A stretch of 64,000 bases of DNA from Ascaris suum. Taxonomy: Eukaryota; Nematoda; Chromadorea; Rhabditida; Ascarididae. The stretch spans positions 2,154,516 through 2,218,515 of the forward strand of contig CM024175.1 in assembly GCA_013433145.1 (NCBI GenBank), read 5' to 3'. Made by a program: the position numbers and the translations under genes. Positions within the stretch are counted from its first letter, which is position 1. Every line of letters begins with the position of its first letter. Positions 38,187-49,743 of the stretch are shown here, piece by piece. The notes below the pieces were generated by a model. The model did not search any database. It had not been told where the DNA came from and saw only the letters and a list, made by a program, of their open reading frames with translations.

Positions 38187-38306
38187 GAACTGACTATAAG
38201 TTGGGCGGTTGAACATTGCAGTCTTCATATAAAAACATGAAGAGCACAAAGAAAGCAGTATCAAGCGAAGTGCTGTCCACTTGAGTGACCACCCGGAATG
38301 TGCCAC
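38187..38306 (-). CDS. Possible in-phase 120-nt cassette exon of the PASK-like gene
   Basis: Acceptor ACAAGTGCAG and a strong donor GTAAGTAAA bound exactly 40 codons, phase 0 on both sides. It could therefore drop between PASK exons 47419 and 14361 without changing frame. It reads VAHSGWSLKWTALRLILLSL, then CSSCFYMKTAMFNRPTYSQF. The middle is hydrophobic, which is odd for the disordered loop it would join. There is no in-frame ATG at its start, so it is not a first exon. It may instead belong to another minus-strand gene. A second frame across the exon is also open but stops before the donor. Confidence 0.35.
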
Positions 38307-39231
38307 CTGCACTTGTGAAAAAACACTTCCGGTTGAATAGCATCACATATAACATCCTAATATAAACGAAAGGAGTGATCTCTAATAAAACTCGTGGGCA
38401 TTATATTGGCATTTAAAAAATATAGTGCAAACAAAAAGCAACGCCCACAAATTGCCCATAGCATTCGCATAAATCGCATGCATATTTCCGCACCTATAGG
38501 GGACAACATTGAAGCTTATGGGACCCTGAAAAATACTACCTGTAGCGTTATAGCTTTTGTTACAATAAAATGGCGGATGATAAATGGCAGCTGTCTGTCT
38601 ATGACCTAAATGCCGTTAATGATGAAGAGAGCATACAAAGACGACCATTAACAAATACGTCTTCCTCCAGTCGGCTGCTTACATAATTTTTGCAGGCTTT
38701 CCCACTTCCCGATTTTGAAATAAATGAAAAATAAAAATAAATTGAAAAAAATAAAGAGAATTAATTAGAAGGGAAGGTAAAGAGCACAAAAAAAGCATCC
38801 TCATGAAGCATTAGAGCCACGACACGGATCAAGTGCGTTATTCTCCTGTCAGAAGCTAATAAAAAGTCAATGGCAGAGCTTATAAATACGGTCAAAAAAT
38901 AGAAACTATGTGGGATGTTTTTTTTTGCGCATACCACCTATCACTATCAATAGTCTCCACAAGAGAGATATTTTGTGCTGATGAAATCGAGTGCCACTTC
39001 AGGTGACAATGAGGTTTATTGTTTACTTTACAACGTCATATCATCATTACGAAATCACAACTAACATAACTGCTAATACAAGATAGGTCGAATTTTTAGA
39101 AATGGATTTCAGCGATGCTTAAGTAACGACATCAAATTCAAGATGCGCTAACAACTGTAAAAATTCGAATCAATTTACAACTAAAAACCTAAAGTAATTT
39201 CCAATCAATCTTTTTTCTTAAGTGAGGGGAG

Positions 39232-39244
39232 GGGGGGGGGGGGG
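39232..39244. repeat. Poly(G) run
   Basis: About 13 G residues in intron sequence. Confidence 0.85.
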
Positions 39245-40214
39245 CAGGCGGCGGATGGGAGACATCCATGAAGCCACGTTGATGACGGACGGGCATGTAC
39301 AAAACAAGGTGGAGAGAAAATCGCGTAGGAAACGCATTGTAATATAGAAGCGCATAAAAGGCAAATTCGTGAGAAAACACAAAAATTGAAATGTATATAT
39401 TCGAAGCAATTAAAACTTCATTTATTGAACGTAAATAATTACGGCAAGACTGACTATAGAAGCAATCGTAATTTTGGCGGTCATTACTCCCAGCTTAATG
39501 GCCAATATAAATCTTCATTATCGAATTAAAAACGATAAAAACTTGCTCATGAACTATTCATATCTAAATAAAGATGGATGAATATAAATGCACAAAAGTA
39601 CTTAGATTGTCTCATCGAGCTCCTAAATCATTAGAATTAATAACCAACTATCATGCGTCGCTTCATTAAAACATTTTCCCGTTTCTCGCTCATGATGCAT
39701 CTATCAGTAGGAAGTTATTGACAGCTGAACTATCATGTCTATTGCGCATAACAAAAAAAAAAATTCCCATATTCATGAACCGGATGCGAGTCAATTCGAT
39801 CGGCACTCTCAACAGATGACCTGGTGCATTGTGCGATGATCTCCGTCCGATTTCTACACACCATTAATCTATTTGACCAAACATTGTCGAGTTCGTAACA
39901 AATTTCCCTCTCCATCCGGTTAAAATCAGGTTTTATCTCCTCTTATACGTTTCATTTTCTCCTATTTTATTCTCACAATGAAAAATTTCAATACAATTTG
40001 AAGTTAACGAGTAAACTCAACAACTCCTATATTAATACGATACATAACAATGCTTCCATCAAAACATTCATCGAAAATAAGAAGATATAAAGATCTATGA
40101 AAAAATCGATTGAAATTCTGCACCAAGAAAAAAAAAATTCATCACGCACTAAGGATAAATTTTATGATACCAGTTTCGGACCGTTTGACACATATAACCA
40201 ATAGAAATGGTGCG

Positions 40215-40372
40215 CTACGATAGATTGGGATGTTCATTAATGATAGCGACCGGTTTTGGCATTGAAAACTGCGAATGCAATCCAGCGTTTATGTGGGGTG
40301 AATAGGGAATGGTCGAATAGAGAGGGACATCGTGCGCTAGTCGCATTGCCTTAGGTAGACACAACACATCGG
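40215..40372 (-). CDS. Unassigned terminal exon candidate
   Basis: Acceptor ATATATAG precedes a frame of 52 codons to a TAG stop. It reads DVLCLPKAMRLAHDVPLYST, then IPYSPHINAGLHSQFSMPKP and ends INEHPNLS. The composition is protein-like and unlike the intron around it, and looks like a polar C-terminal tail. It starts in phase 1, so it does not directly follow PASK exon 47419. No family is recognised. Confidence 0.42.
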
Positions 40373-40854
40373 CTATATATGAGCGAAAAAAATCGATGCA
40401 GCCGCACACAAATATGTTCTAAAAATAAACTCCCCTTTATATATTAAGCGTAAACATTCCATTACATCATTTTCATTTCTAAAAATAAACTTTTTCATAA
40501 CTATGCTAAGCGAGTAATCGGTTTTCGAAAGTAATACGACCACAGATTCGGCTAGCCCTTATCAATAAGCCCACCTTCATGGGGATCATTTCTATGACAG
40601 TAAATAAAATCCCTGAGAAAAAAATTATACGAAGAAAGAAAGAATGCAATCGAAAAATACAAAAAAAAATGGGCCAAAAAGGAAGCCGTTTTCTGCTTGA
40701 GACATTAATTATTTCGATTCGGCAATCCTAGTGTAATAAAATCAGGAAATTAGAAGAAAGTGACCTTATTTCGAATGTTTTTCCCAAAAATAGACGTGTT
40801 TAATTTCATGATGACTTTGGATGTAAGAATAAGAGAAGTCGTTGAACCCGGTTT

Positions 40855-41660
40855 CTTTACAATTTATTTAAAAGAATTTCCCACCAATTCATCACTTTTC
40901 TCATCTGCATTAACGACGTAACCAAAAGCTTTCCAACTCAATCCAAATATTCCCTCTTTGCAGACGACACAATGTTCAGGGGATTTTCAATAGTGTTGAC
41001 CACCGGTCACATAGATGGTCACCTTCACTTATTTCAAACAAAACAACTCTCATTCGATTTGCAGGAATCGTTACCGAAATTCTCCCATCAATCAACGGGA
41101 CTCTCTTCGATTAAAGGTTAGGCGTTATGATAAATAATGAGCTTAAATCAATCCTACATTACATTCATTGTAGGCAAACCTAGTTGAACCGCTTCATTTA
41201 TTCTGTGGACATTCTTGACCACAGATCTTTCTACACTCACAAACGTTGTGTATAATTTAAGTTCTTCATCCACTTTTTGGATAACGCGTCCACTGTTTAA
41301 TCTCCATTCGATTCTTATTGGGATACTCACTGCGTAAATTTAAATAACGGAATTCAACGATGCTTTAATCGTCGTTTATTGAGAAAACATTTCTTGGAAT
41401 CGTTTGTGAATCGTAGTTTAACGTGAAGACCCAGTTTTTCAAACGCTTAGAGAGTTTAATCGCTATTTCTTCGGCGAAAAGATTAATAGTCCTTTGAGGG
41501 ATCTCTCGAAGTATTGCATAAAAATGGAGTCACTCAAATAGGGAACAAACTGATTGGACACTAAATTTCCACGTAAATAAGCAAGGTGTTTTGAGACAAT
41601 TGTATGCTTCCATAACGTTGCTAGAAAGCATTGTGATACGCTAAGTAAAAAGATAGCGCT
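40855..41660 (+). mobile_element. Old jockey/CR1-like non-LTR retrotransposon fragment
   Basis: The plus strand holds a decayed reverse transcriptase: FLICINDVTKSFPTQSKYSL running into FADDTMFRG (the catalytic FADD box), then LGVMINNELK, LDNASTV-SPFD and QRCFNRRLLRKHFLESF. This matches the region downstream of the RT active site in jockey/CR1-type elements. Many stops and shifts show it is older than the RTE copy at 31.8 kb. No 5' part or tail was found. Confidence 0.75.
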
Positions 41661-41803
41661 CTTCTCCTTCAATTCTTAAATACACCATTACTGTCTCCAT
41701 GTATAGGCCTTAAGGCTTATATTGCCCAGTTTTAAAACCTACCATAGTATATTCGATGAAACGATCATAGAGAAGTAATTCTTCACACCAACATAATGGA
41801 ATC

Positions 41804-41805
<2 letters not shown>

Positions 41806-41834
<29 letters not shown>
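41806..41834. repeat. Poly(T) run
   Basis: About 29 T residues. It lies downstream of the jockey-like fragment but on the wrong strand to be its poly(A) tail. Confidence 0.85.
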
Positions 41835-41836
<2 letters not shown>

Positions 41837-43433
41837 CAGAAATACGCACATAAAAGCATTAGAAATTAGGCGAATGCAAATAAGCAATAGTATAGAAATG
41901 GAAGTATCTCTACAAACATATACATACATCTGCTGAAGGTGCATAATTTCAAATTAAGAAAGCAATATAAACGCATACACCTGATAGAAAATATTCGTAA
42001 ATGATTGAGGAATATAACTTTCGATTTATGTAATGAATTTCACCCCCACCTTTATATATTTCTATACATAGGAAATATCTACATCATAAGATCTAAATAT
42101 CATCGCTTCCTTCGTAGCATATCTCACCTCAAGAAACTACATACCGAAACGTAAAACACTTCTCACCTAACGTTGAATTGTTATCATTCATTAAAAGATC
42201 CTTTTACTAAAATTTCACAAATAATTATATAATCTACAATTTCAGTAATAACGCCTATAAAACTACCAATGAATAAATGATGGATCACTTACCATGAAAT
42301 TTTATGGATGAGACTATGAATTGCTTCAAGGAAAGAGTCCTTAATCGTTGTGGTTGTTGAGAGAAGTGAATGCAATCGATAAGAAGCGTTTGGTAGTGAT
42401 GAATGAAGCATGAGCGAGACAAACTTTTAAAGTGTGAATGCACTCGCTTCTATTGTTCACATTCAAACGCTACACCTTTTCAGGTAAATGCAAAAACCTA
42501 TTAAAGCCGTCTGAAAGGTGATTGGTTCGATTTATGTGTCGGTCGTTTGAGTTGCTATTTCAAAAAAAAAAACGCATTGCTAAAATTGCACAGATTTGAA
42601 ACAATTTCTCCAAAAAAAAAAAAAAAAAAAATAGAGAGAGCGAAAAAAAAATTCGCATACGACGGACGAGCAATCTAGCGGCGCACTTTAGTTCGAAAAT
42701 AAAAGAAATGCAGAAAGAAATTATTAATTTATAAGGAAAAAAATGAAGAAAGATTAATGCTGAGTTAATCTTTTCCTAATATTTGATTTTCATATCATTT
42801 AAGTGGTACTTACATAAGTATGAAAGTTCAACTTGAAAAAACTATCATCAAAGAATCGAGAAAAATTTCATTAACGTAGTAATACAATAATTTCTAGTCT
42901 ATTGAAAATATTGAATAAGGAGAAAAAAAAGCAATAAGCAATTGAACAAAAAATGAAAATAGATAATAGAAAGAAAAAAATCAATGTGTTAGAATTTAAC
43001 GTGATTAAGCAAAAAAAAAAAGAAAAGAAAGAAACAAAAATAAATAAATATACAAAGAAATAAGTAAATAGCGATCACCGAAAAAGCTAACCTACCACTA
43101 TCAACGCTTCATTTGCCACAACTTAGTCTTACCTATCCAGGTAAGTTATTTGTTGTCTAAATTGTCCAGGTAGGTTGCTGCCTAGGTAAGTAAATCTTAC
43201 CTAGTCAACAAAAAAACCGGTATTTATGTTGCCACTCTACCGAACATTTAGTGCCTCAACTTTTGACATAATATAATACTAAAGCTCTTGTAAAACTAAT
43301 GTTAACATACCAAATATATTGTTGGTCAAATGGCCATAAGGCCATAAATCACATAAGACTGCTGTCATTCATTGCTAGATCATGTTCACGAACGCTGTAC
43401 CTATCAATAATTGCAGTTGTGCCTCCGTAACCT

Positions 43434-43730
43434 ATGAACGCCTACCAAGCCGAATCGGTCCACATGTCTATTTGTATATTCACTAAGGATTTCTCTAGCT
43501 TGGTCGCTTATCTTACAATCAAACGAATCGTCGAATTTTATTGCGGATCGGCGGATAAGATGAAGCCTGCGTTAGCAATAACACCGTTATATAGGCTTCG
43601 ATTAGTTCTCATTTTAACAAGTGCGAATAAATGCGCTAATACTCACGTGAGCTTATGTGCTAATACATACATTGGTGCATGTGAATCTCTGCTGAAATTC
43701 ATGTGTTTGACGTTGAAAATCACCTCCTAG
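43434..43730 (+). CDS. Unassigned ORF with a possible spliced-leader acceptor
   Basis: The ATG at 43434 is directly preceded by an in-frame TAA and lies about 20 bases after AATTGCAG, a good acceptor for trans-splicing. The frame starts MNAYQAESVHMSICIFTKDF and has IVEFYCGSADKMKPALAI. A GTGAGC donor in phase 0 lies after NKCANTH; unspliced, the frame runs to TAG at 98 codons. No domain is recognised. It is antisense to the PASK-like gene, in its 33-kb intron. Confidence 0.35.
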   Translation: MNAYQAESVHMSICIFTKDFSSLVAYLTIKRIVEFYCGSADKMKPALAITPLYRLRLVLILTSANKCANTHVSLCANTYIGACESLLKFMCLTLKITS

Positions 43731-44229
43731 ATAAACGACTTGCTCGTTATGGTGGTGCTATGGAATAATTCATTAGTGGTCCTATATGAGGCAATGAGCT
43801 ATTTTCGTTGAAAAACTTACAGCAATTCTAATGTAAATTAAATAAAACAATCAATTTCATTCATTAACTTTTGCATTCAGGGCCTATATCATCTGGACTG
43901 AACTAATGATAGATATTTAGATTGTGCAGATGATGCTCTTTTTTTGCTCTAATCGTTGCATTTCACATATTTGCACGTCTCTATTTCGTTTCTGCACCTA
44001 TACAACTTTGCACGAATTTTTCTGCATGACTGCTTTCTCTTCATTTCTTCTAGTCAATAGCGCATCTGCCATCATATCACTAGGCCAACTTATCATACTG
44101 CATTTGCAACTCCACTCTGTATCTGCATGTCAACGACAACTGATTGGAATGATATGTTATGCAAATTTAGCATCACTTTTTTCATAAAACTAGATTAAGC
44201 CTCATCGTATTTGATTGAAAGACCGATCA

Positions 44230-44496
44230 ATGGATGCAGTAAACGTAATGAAAATGCCAACTTATAGGCCTTGCAATCATTGTCGAAACAATCGAAACGC
44301 AGAAATTGACAACGTCAAATTTTTGGCAAAGAGCGAATCGATGATTGAAAAACTGAAACGAAATTGCTCTCTATTAGCAACTAAAAAAAAAAGAATTCTA
44401 TCGGCTGTCACATTGCGCGAAGCGACTGCTTTAAATGAATTGAGTGCAACAACCGAAACGATGCAGATAAAAAAATTAGAAATTTTTCCCTTCTAA
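44230..44496 (+). CDS. Unassigned small basic/coil ORF
   Basis: From the ATG at 44230 the frame reads MDAVNVMKMPTYRPCNHCRN, then KFLAKSESMIEKLKRNCSLL and ALNELSATTETMQIKK, ending at TAA. A CNHC pair precedes a Lys/Glu-rich part with helix character. Length is about 88 residues with no signal peptide. The function is unknown. Confidence 0.38.
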   Translation: MDAVNVMKMPTYRPCNHCRNNRNAEIDNVKFLAKSESMIEKLKRNCSLLATKKKRILSAVTLREATALNELSATTETMQIKKLEIFPF

Positions 44497-44805
44497 TTTC
44501 CGCATGCGCAATTTGCAGGAAAATGTTGCTCGTCATGCGAAAAAAAAACCCCCCACAGATATGTGGGATGGAAATTCTTTCGTCCAAAGTTTGTTCAAGT
44601 TTAAAAGTCGCATATTGCTTTCAAATAAATATGTAAAAGATGTTTATATTAATGACCTTTGAATTTCGAGTTCGAGTAAAGACTACGAGTTCCCACGTTT
44701 TCAATAAGATGAAGCAAGGAAAACAGACATTCTCATGCAACGATACACTATAGTGACCTCAAAACCGCTACTACAGAATGATCAGTCTTTATGCTCTCTT
44801 GTTGT

Positions 44806-44910
44806 CTAAAACGTCGTCAGTGCAGACATGGGCCTACTTAGAGCAATTATTCCCATCATTTCGTCTCCGGAGAGATACCTGGTGAAGTACCAACGACTTT
44901 CATAGAAGAT
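44806..44910 (-). CDS. Candidate terminal exon, in phase with PASK exon 47419
   Basis: A good acceptor (CTCTATCTTCAG) precedes 34 codons and a TAG stop, starting in phase 0. It reads IFYESRWYFTRYLSGDEMMG, then IIALSRPMSALTTF. Since PASK exon 47529-47419 ends in phase 0, this could be an alternative last exon that truncates the kinase in PAS-A. It could also belong to a nested gene, or be chance. Confidence 0.33.
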   Translation of the reverse strand: MFYESRWYFTRYLSGDEMMGIIALSRPMSALTTF

Positions 44911-45228
44911 CTGAAGATAGAGGGATCCTAACCTGGGGCTTCCAACTTCCAAGGTAAATTTCTTGAGGCAGTGAATTATTGGAAGCGTATTCATTCGTAA
45001 GTACTTCTTCCTCAGATCTTATGAGCAATATTGTCTGCGTCCCCTTATGCAATAGACCTAAAGCCAACAACTAGAATAGCATAACATGGTACCATATGAC
45101 TCTAGCCTTAAATGATATTAGCCATATTCTCATCGTTATACCTTACCACGACTGTTACGTTATGAACACAGCTGATGTGATGGCGTTGAAGCAACTAGTA
45201 AAGATCGGTGGAACATCTTGCAGGAGCT

Positions 45229-45594
45229 TTATTGCTTATATCCTCGGCTCGAAAAACCGAAGATCTCCCGTTTAGATACCATTTGCGTGCAGTGTTTCAT
45301 TCCTTTCCAAGTGCTGCTCGTCATATGAATCCGAGGCAGGTTAAAGTTGGATTTCTCGAGCGCATATAGGCATAAATGATGCTTCACGCAAAAATAAATT
45401 TCAATAAGAAACGGAACGAACCGATGCGCTGCTGTGGTCACGTTTCCAGCACGTGCATAATTCGGTGAATCACCAAAACATCTCGACGATGATAGCACGG
45501 CTGATGGGGCTCGCACGAGCATCTGCAAACGCACTGCAATCAATCGCCTAGAACTAAGTTCCGTTGAGGCAAACACATACACACACACACACAC
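45229..45594 (-). CDS. Unassigned ORF with overlapping poly(A) signal
   Basis: A 121-codon minus-strand frame runs over a (GT)n start and then reads VRAPSAVLSSSRCFGDSPNY, ARAGNVTTAAHR and NLPRIHMTSSTWKGMKHCTQ, ending SSRGYKQ. The stop TAA overlaps an AATAAA. TTTGCAG precedes an ATG (MLVRAPS), so the protein-like part may be one exon starting there. The function is unknown, and no domain is seen. Confidence 0.38.
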   Translation of the reverse strand: MCVCVYVFASTELSSRRLIAVRLQMLVRAPSAVLSSSRCFGDSPNYARAGNVTTAAHRFVPFLIEIYFCVKHHLCLYALEKSNFNLPRIHMTSSTWKGMKHCTQMVSKREIFGFSSRGYKQ

Positions 45595-46301
45595 GCACGA
45601 AAAGAAGCATATTTTTACAACCTAGGCTCGAAGCATACTTTTAGAGGTTGCATCTTGATATTTTCTCTGCAGATTAAAAAAAAAGTGGCAATATCTTATA
45701 ACGACTGTCATAAGAGATGCTTTTTATTGCTGCGTACATAAAACGAATGACTCGAGGCTTTAAAGAAGAGCGTAAAAGTTAACAAGATATCCATCCAACC
45801 TTTCAAAGACATTACAACTGTCACCGAATTCAAAATACGTTTTTTATATGTAATTCGTGGAAGAAAAAAATTTCACTAAAATAGAATACTAAGAAAAGTA
45901 TGAGCACCATTCCGTCAACACATATTCAAAAATTCAATTAGTTACTTCGATATTTTCCACTTTTCAACGACACAAAAGATGAATGGAGCACCACAAGGAG
46001 AGGGAAGCGGGATCATAGCATATAACACGCACCATGAAAATATTTATTACATCTATTACGCTTCACTGTTCTCTATTTTTTATGGTTAGTGAGGTGGAAC
46101 TATAAAGCTAGTATATATGTATTTATCTATACACATTTTTGATATGTTTGCAGTAAAAACTTCAACAACTAATAAAAAACAAGAAGCACTAGCACACAGC
46201 CCAGACCTAAATAAAGCTTTTGCGATATCACTATATCAATATAAAAAGTTGCAACAAATGAGCTTGATTCGGCGCCGCTACCTCAATTAACTGATGTTAT
46301 A

Positions 46302-46559
46302 TCAAGCGAATACAGCATCATACAAACTGATATTAGTGCTAACAGCATATTGATAAGCGTTCAAGCAGAAAACGGTCGCCCAATTTGTTTTAAAATTTCC
46401 ACGATTTCTGCTTAACTCTTCATTTAACCACGACCGCCTGCCTGTAGGTTGAAATAAAACACGATTTCTTAAAGCCGCCGTATAACTTCTCCCACACAAG
46501 GGCTCTTCAATTTGAATTTTTTTGACTGACTGAGACTCTGTCCTTCTATAGGTCTTCAT
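46302..46559 (-). CDS. Unassigned ORF (85 codons)
   Basis: The frame starts at an ATG (MKTYRRTESQSVKKIQIEEP) and continues GRRSWLNEELSRNRGNF and NAYQYAVSTNISLYDAVFA to TGA. The composition is protein-like. No acceptor is clear at the start, and no family is recognised. Confidence 0.3.
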   Translation of the reverse strand: MKTYRRTESQSVKKIQIEEPLCGRSYTAALRNRVLFQPTGRRSWLNEELSRNRGNFKTNWATVFCLNAYQYAVSTNISLYDAVFA

Positions 46560-46603
46560 TTTTGCCTATGTCAAGCAGTTAAAGACTTTGTTCGCAGTTA
46601 GCC

Positions 46604-46606
<3 letters not shown>

Positions 46607-46636
<30 letters not shown>
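46607..46636. repeat. (AT)n microsatellite, short
   Basis: About 15 AT units followed by T-rich sequence. Confidence 0.9.
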
Positions 46637-46639
<3 letters not shown>

Positions 46640-46924
46640 TTTCCGATGCTGAAAAGAAAAAACTTCGGAAAATATGGTACTTTAGAATTTTTGGGAAAAA
46701 TGTTTACTCTAAACGCTCTTAGTATTTTATTATCTAATGAAATGCGCTCTTACTTCAAGTCTCTGCCAACGATTCCCTTTGAAAAAAAAAAGAAAATATG
46801 AAGGAAAAAAATCTGCTTGCAAGAAGATAAACTTTCACCAAATCAATAAATGCAATAGCAAACGAAAAAAAAATGGTATGACGTACGACGATTGCTACAA
46901 TAAGCACCTTTAAACGTCTGCTCA

Positions 46925-47050
46925 CTAGGCCAACCGGTCCCGCTAATATGCAAAAACGAAGGATCTAATAACGCGCTATCCGATGGAATCAACAGCCTAC
47001 GCAAAAACCTCTGCCACCAAATATTCCTTAGACACGTCAATAAGTGCAGA
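46925..47050 (-). CDS. Unassigned minus-strand exon candidate
   Basis: The frame reads NIWWQRFLRRLLIPSDSALL, then DPSFLHISGTGWPSEQTFK. It is open, has a protein-like composition and precedes a weak donor (GTGCTT). The only acceptor-like site (GTCTAAG) gives phase 2, which does not follow from PASK exon 47419 upstream. Low certainty. Confidence 0.27.
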
Positions 47051-47418
47051 AAAAAAAGTTTGTGAATTTTTATGAAATCTTCGGGAAACAATTAGGAAAA
47101 AGGAACATTCATATGTAGTGATGAATAGAAAGGAATTTCATACATTTGCCACTATTCAGTGAAACTTCGACCTCTTGGCTGTTGTTTCGTTACGAACTGA
47201 GACTGCCCCAAACAGACAGATCACCATGTTTAATGTATATATACATATATGCCGATGTGATTACTGCGCCGGTGAACGGAATGAAGCTATAACGCGAAAG
47301 TGTCCTCTAATCACCTTGATGAATACAAAGGTGAACTAACTGCTAGGCATATGTTTGATTATAGTCATCTTTACGAATACGTCGAACACCGGAACACAGC
47401 ATTAAAAATGCTTCTTAC

Positions 47419-47529
47419 TCGCTGCTTCCCAGACAGGGATCGTTCACTAGCGGCGGCGGCTGCATGTGTTAGTGGATATGACCACACGCATACTGCACCT
47501 CGTTTGCCTTCAGCGTCAATTATATCAAC
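47419..47529 (-). CDS. PASK: PASK-like kinase, PAS-A C-terminal strand exon
   Basis: 37 codons, phase 0 at both ends, bounded by CTTTCAG and GTAAGA. It begins VDIIDAEGKRGAVCVWSYPL, which matches the PASK PAS-A stretch of type 'VVDIISRSGEKIPVSVWMK'. After SYPL the sequence becomes Ala/Ser-rich (THAAAAASERSLSGKQR) and departs from the family. In vertebrate PASK the next PAS-A strand follows within a few residues; here it comes only after four further exons (see exon 8742-8591). The intron after this exon is about 33 kb. A 77-codon open frame on the plus strand across this exon is a shadow. Confidence 0.85.
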
Positions 47530-49506
47530 CTGAAAGATAATCCACTAAAATCCATTCAATGGTGTATTTATCAATGAAAAAAACATCAGGTATGAAATCA
47601 GGTGATTTAGGATATAGTGATAGATTCAATTCTTGATGAAGTAGATTGCGATCTTTAGAAATGACCTGTTTAAAGGGAAAGAATTGTGCTCAACAAGAAA
47701 AGATAAAAAGGCAATAACTGAACGTACACAGATAAATTTCTGACATTTTCGAATTTGAAGAAAAAAAAAAAACAAAGAAACACACACCAAAGCATGATAA
47801 AAAATTTCTTTTTTGAACGATTCGAACGAATTGCAAAAGTGACTAGTAAGAATGAGACGAAAAAAATTGGATGTATGGGAAGAAAAAGCAAGAAAAAGAA
47901 AAAGACAAAGAATTAGAGTGGGTTGATCTTGAAAGATGATAGAAAATTGGTCGAAACGATTATTGGCTAATATAGGGAATTAATGAAAGATCTGAGCAAA
48001 GAAAATGATACTGCCATCAAATCGAGCGGACTCTCATGCGACGGCAAGGTACACGACTAATTTCCCACAAAGGTAGTGGATATCATATGAGCACTAAGCA
48101 TTTACGCCTAGCATTTCAAATACATGACCACAATAATATTATCGTAAGAACAATTCAGTAAGAAAAATTTGGCATATGATATGCGGTGTGCTAGTGGTAA
48201 ATAATTGGATACCCGTCGGCATTAATTCCGCGAAAAATGTTGGAAACTCGGAGATAATCGACATAAACGTAGGCGATTGTCAGCAGTAATTCAACAATGA
48301 TCAACGCTACGTTTTCCAAAAGCGTCTTCAGACATACGACAGACACACACAGACGACCGGGCAATCAATGCACTTTGCATCACGGTTTCAGTTTTTTTTT
48401 CGAACTTTCGAGTGCTATCATGGCTTTGAGCATCAAATTCAAAATGAGGCATTTTTTTCTAATTGAGGTGATAGGAGTGGTTCGCTTGCCTTCATCCAAA
48501 AAGTCAACGCGAAAGATTATAGCAAGAAATATTTTTATTACTTACTAGATTTGAACTTATAAAGGTATATTCATTTATGGATTTCTTCATTGTTTTTTTT
48601 ATACAGCTTAATACGTTCCACAATTATTTTCCTCTGCTTATCATTTCGACATCGTTTCGTATCAATCAGTATCGCTTTTTGTTGCGTTTTCCTTCATCAT
48701 TTCATTTGGAAGCTGAGCAAACAATCGAAATGTTCATCGGCTCCTTCTCATTACGCAAATCCATGGCCACTATGAATTAACATTCAGAAATGAAATATTT
48801 TTCAACATTTTTTACGCATAGATCCTTTCAACGGTCTTTTTATGAATCATTTTTTTGAATAATGCCGCTAATTCATAGGTGTTCAGCGGTACTTCTATCT
48901 GACTAACCTATTCAATGATTTTTTTTCAAATTTGGCGTATCTGCGTTCAAGAAACGTCAAATAATTAATGATAAATGGAAATTGCATGAAGAAACAATGT
49001 TGTTACAAAGCTAAACGTTCATTTCTCTTTATTTCCATGCGTTATATGAAGTAACTTTCGAAAAAAAAACTCGGTTGACTTGAATTTAAAGAAAAAAAAT
49101 TTAGAAGGGGAAAATTCAACGCGGAAAAACGAATTTGAAATTTTCACTCTGAGAGAAAACAATCGAACAATTGCTATCGAAACGAGACAAAAAAATACCG
49201 CTGAATAAATCATTTCTTGTTTCAGCACAATTCATGCTATGAAACAACATGAAACTAGAATTCTAAAATGATAAGAATTTTCGGAACGTCGCAAAAAAAA
49301 AAAAGAAAAAAAAAAGAGCGAACATTCATAGACGATCATTTGTCGCACTAATTTGTCGCACTTCGACAGAAATTTGTGCATCTTCCGCTAAACTATGCAA
49401 AAGGTTTCCGCTTTCAGCGAATTCTTTTAAAGGCAATCGTCGAAAGTCATAGATTGAATACGCTTCCGATGTTTAGAGTAGAGTTTGCTACATAATTAGC
49501 CCTTAC

Positions 49507-49743
49507 TCAAATGACTTCTTGTTCCGTAACTATTGGCGAAAATGTCGATTCGCTCTTCCACTTTCGCAATGATCTGGAAATTCGTGCACTCGATATTCCG
49601 AAAATTTGAGGTTTCTTTAATGTCTCTAGTTCAGGAACTCGGCAATGAACGCTTGTCACTCGAATGACTGACTTAGAATAAACGCAACTGCATACTACAA
49701 GAATATACGAACATATAAATGCACCTAAGCGAAGTGATGCCAT
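49507..49743 (-). CDS. Candidate small secreted protein (78 codons)
   Basis: The minus-strand ATG at 49743 lies three bases after AATCACAG, a fitting spliced-leader acceptor. The frame opens with a clear signal peptide, MASLRLGAFICSYILVVCSC, with cleavage likely near VYSKS. The mature part has VTSVHCRVPELETLKKPQIF and ends FSPIVTEQEVI. A single-exon secreted peptide gene nested in a PASK intron is the simplest reading. KK and R-SLRK sites could allow peptide processing, but no known neuropeptide motif is visible. Confidence 0.5.
   Translation of the reverse strand: MASLRLGAFICSYILVVCSCVYSKSVIRVTSVHCRVPELETLKKPQIFGISSARISRSLRKWKSESTFSPIVTEQEVI

Noticed and set aside
47300..47533. 77-codon plus-strand frame
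   Set aside because: It overlaps PASK exon 47529-47419, which has far better splice sites and clear PAS-A similarity.
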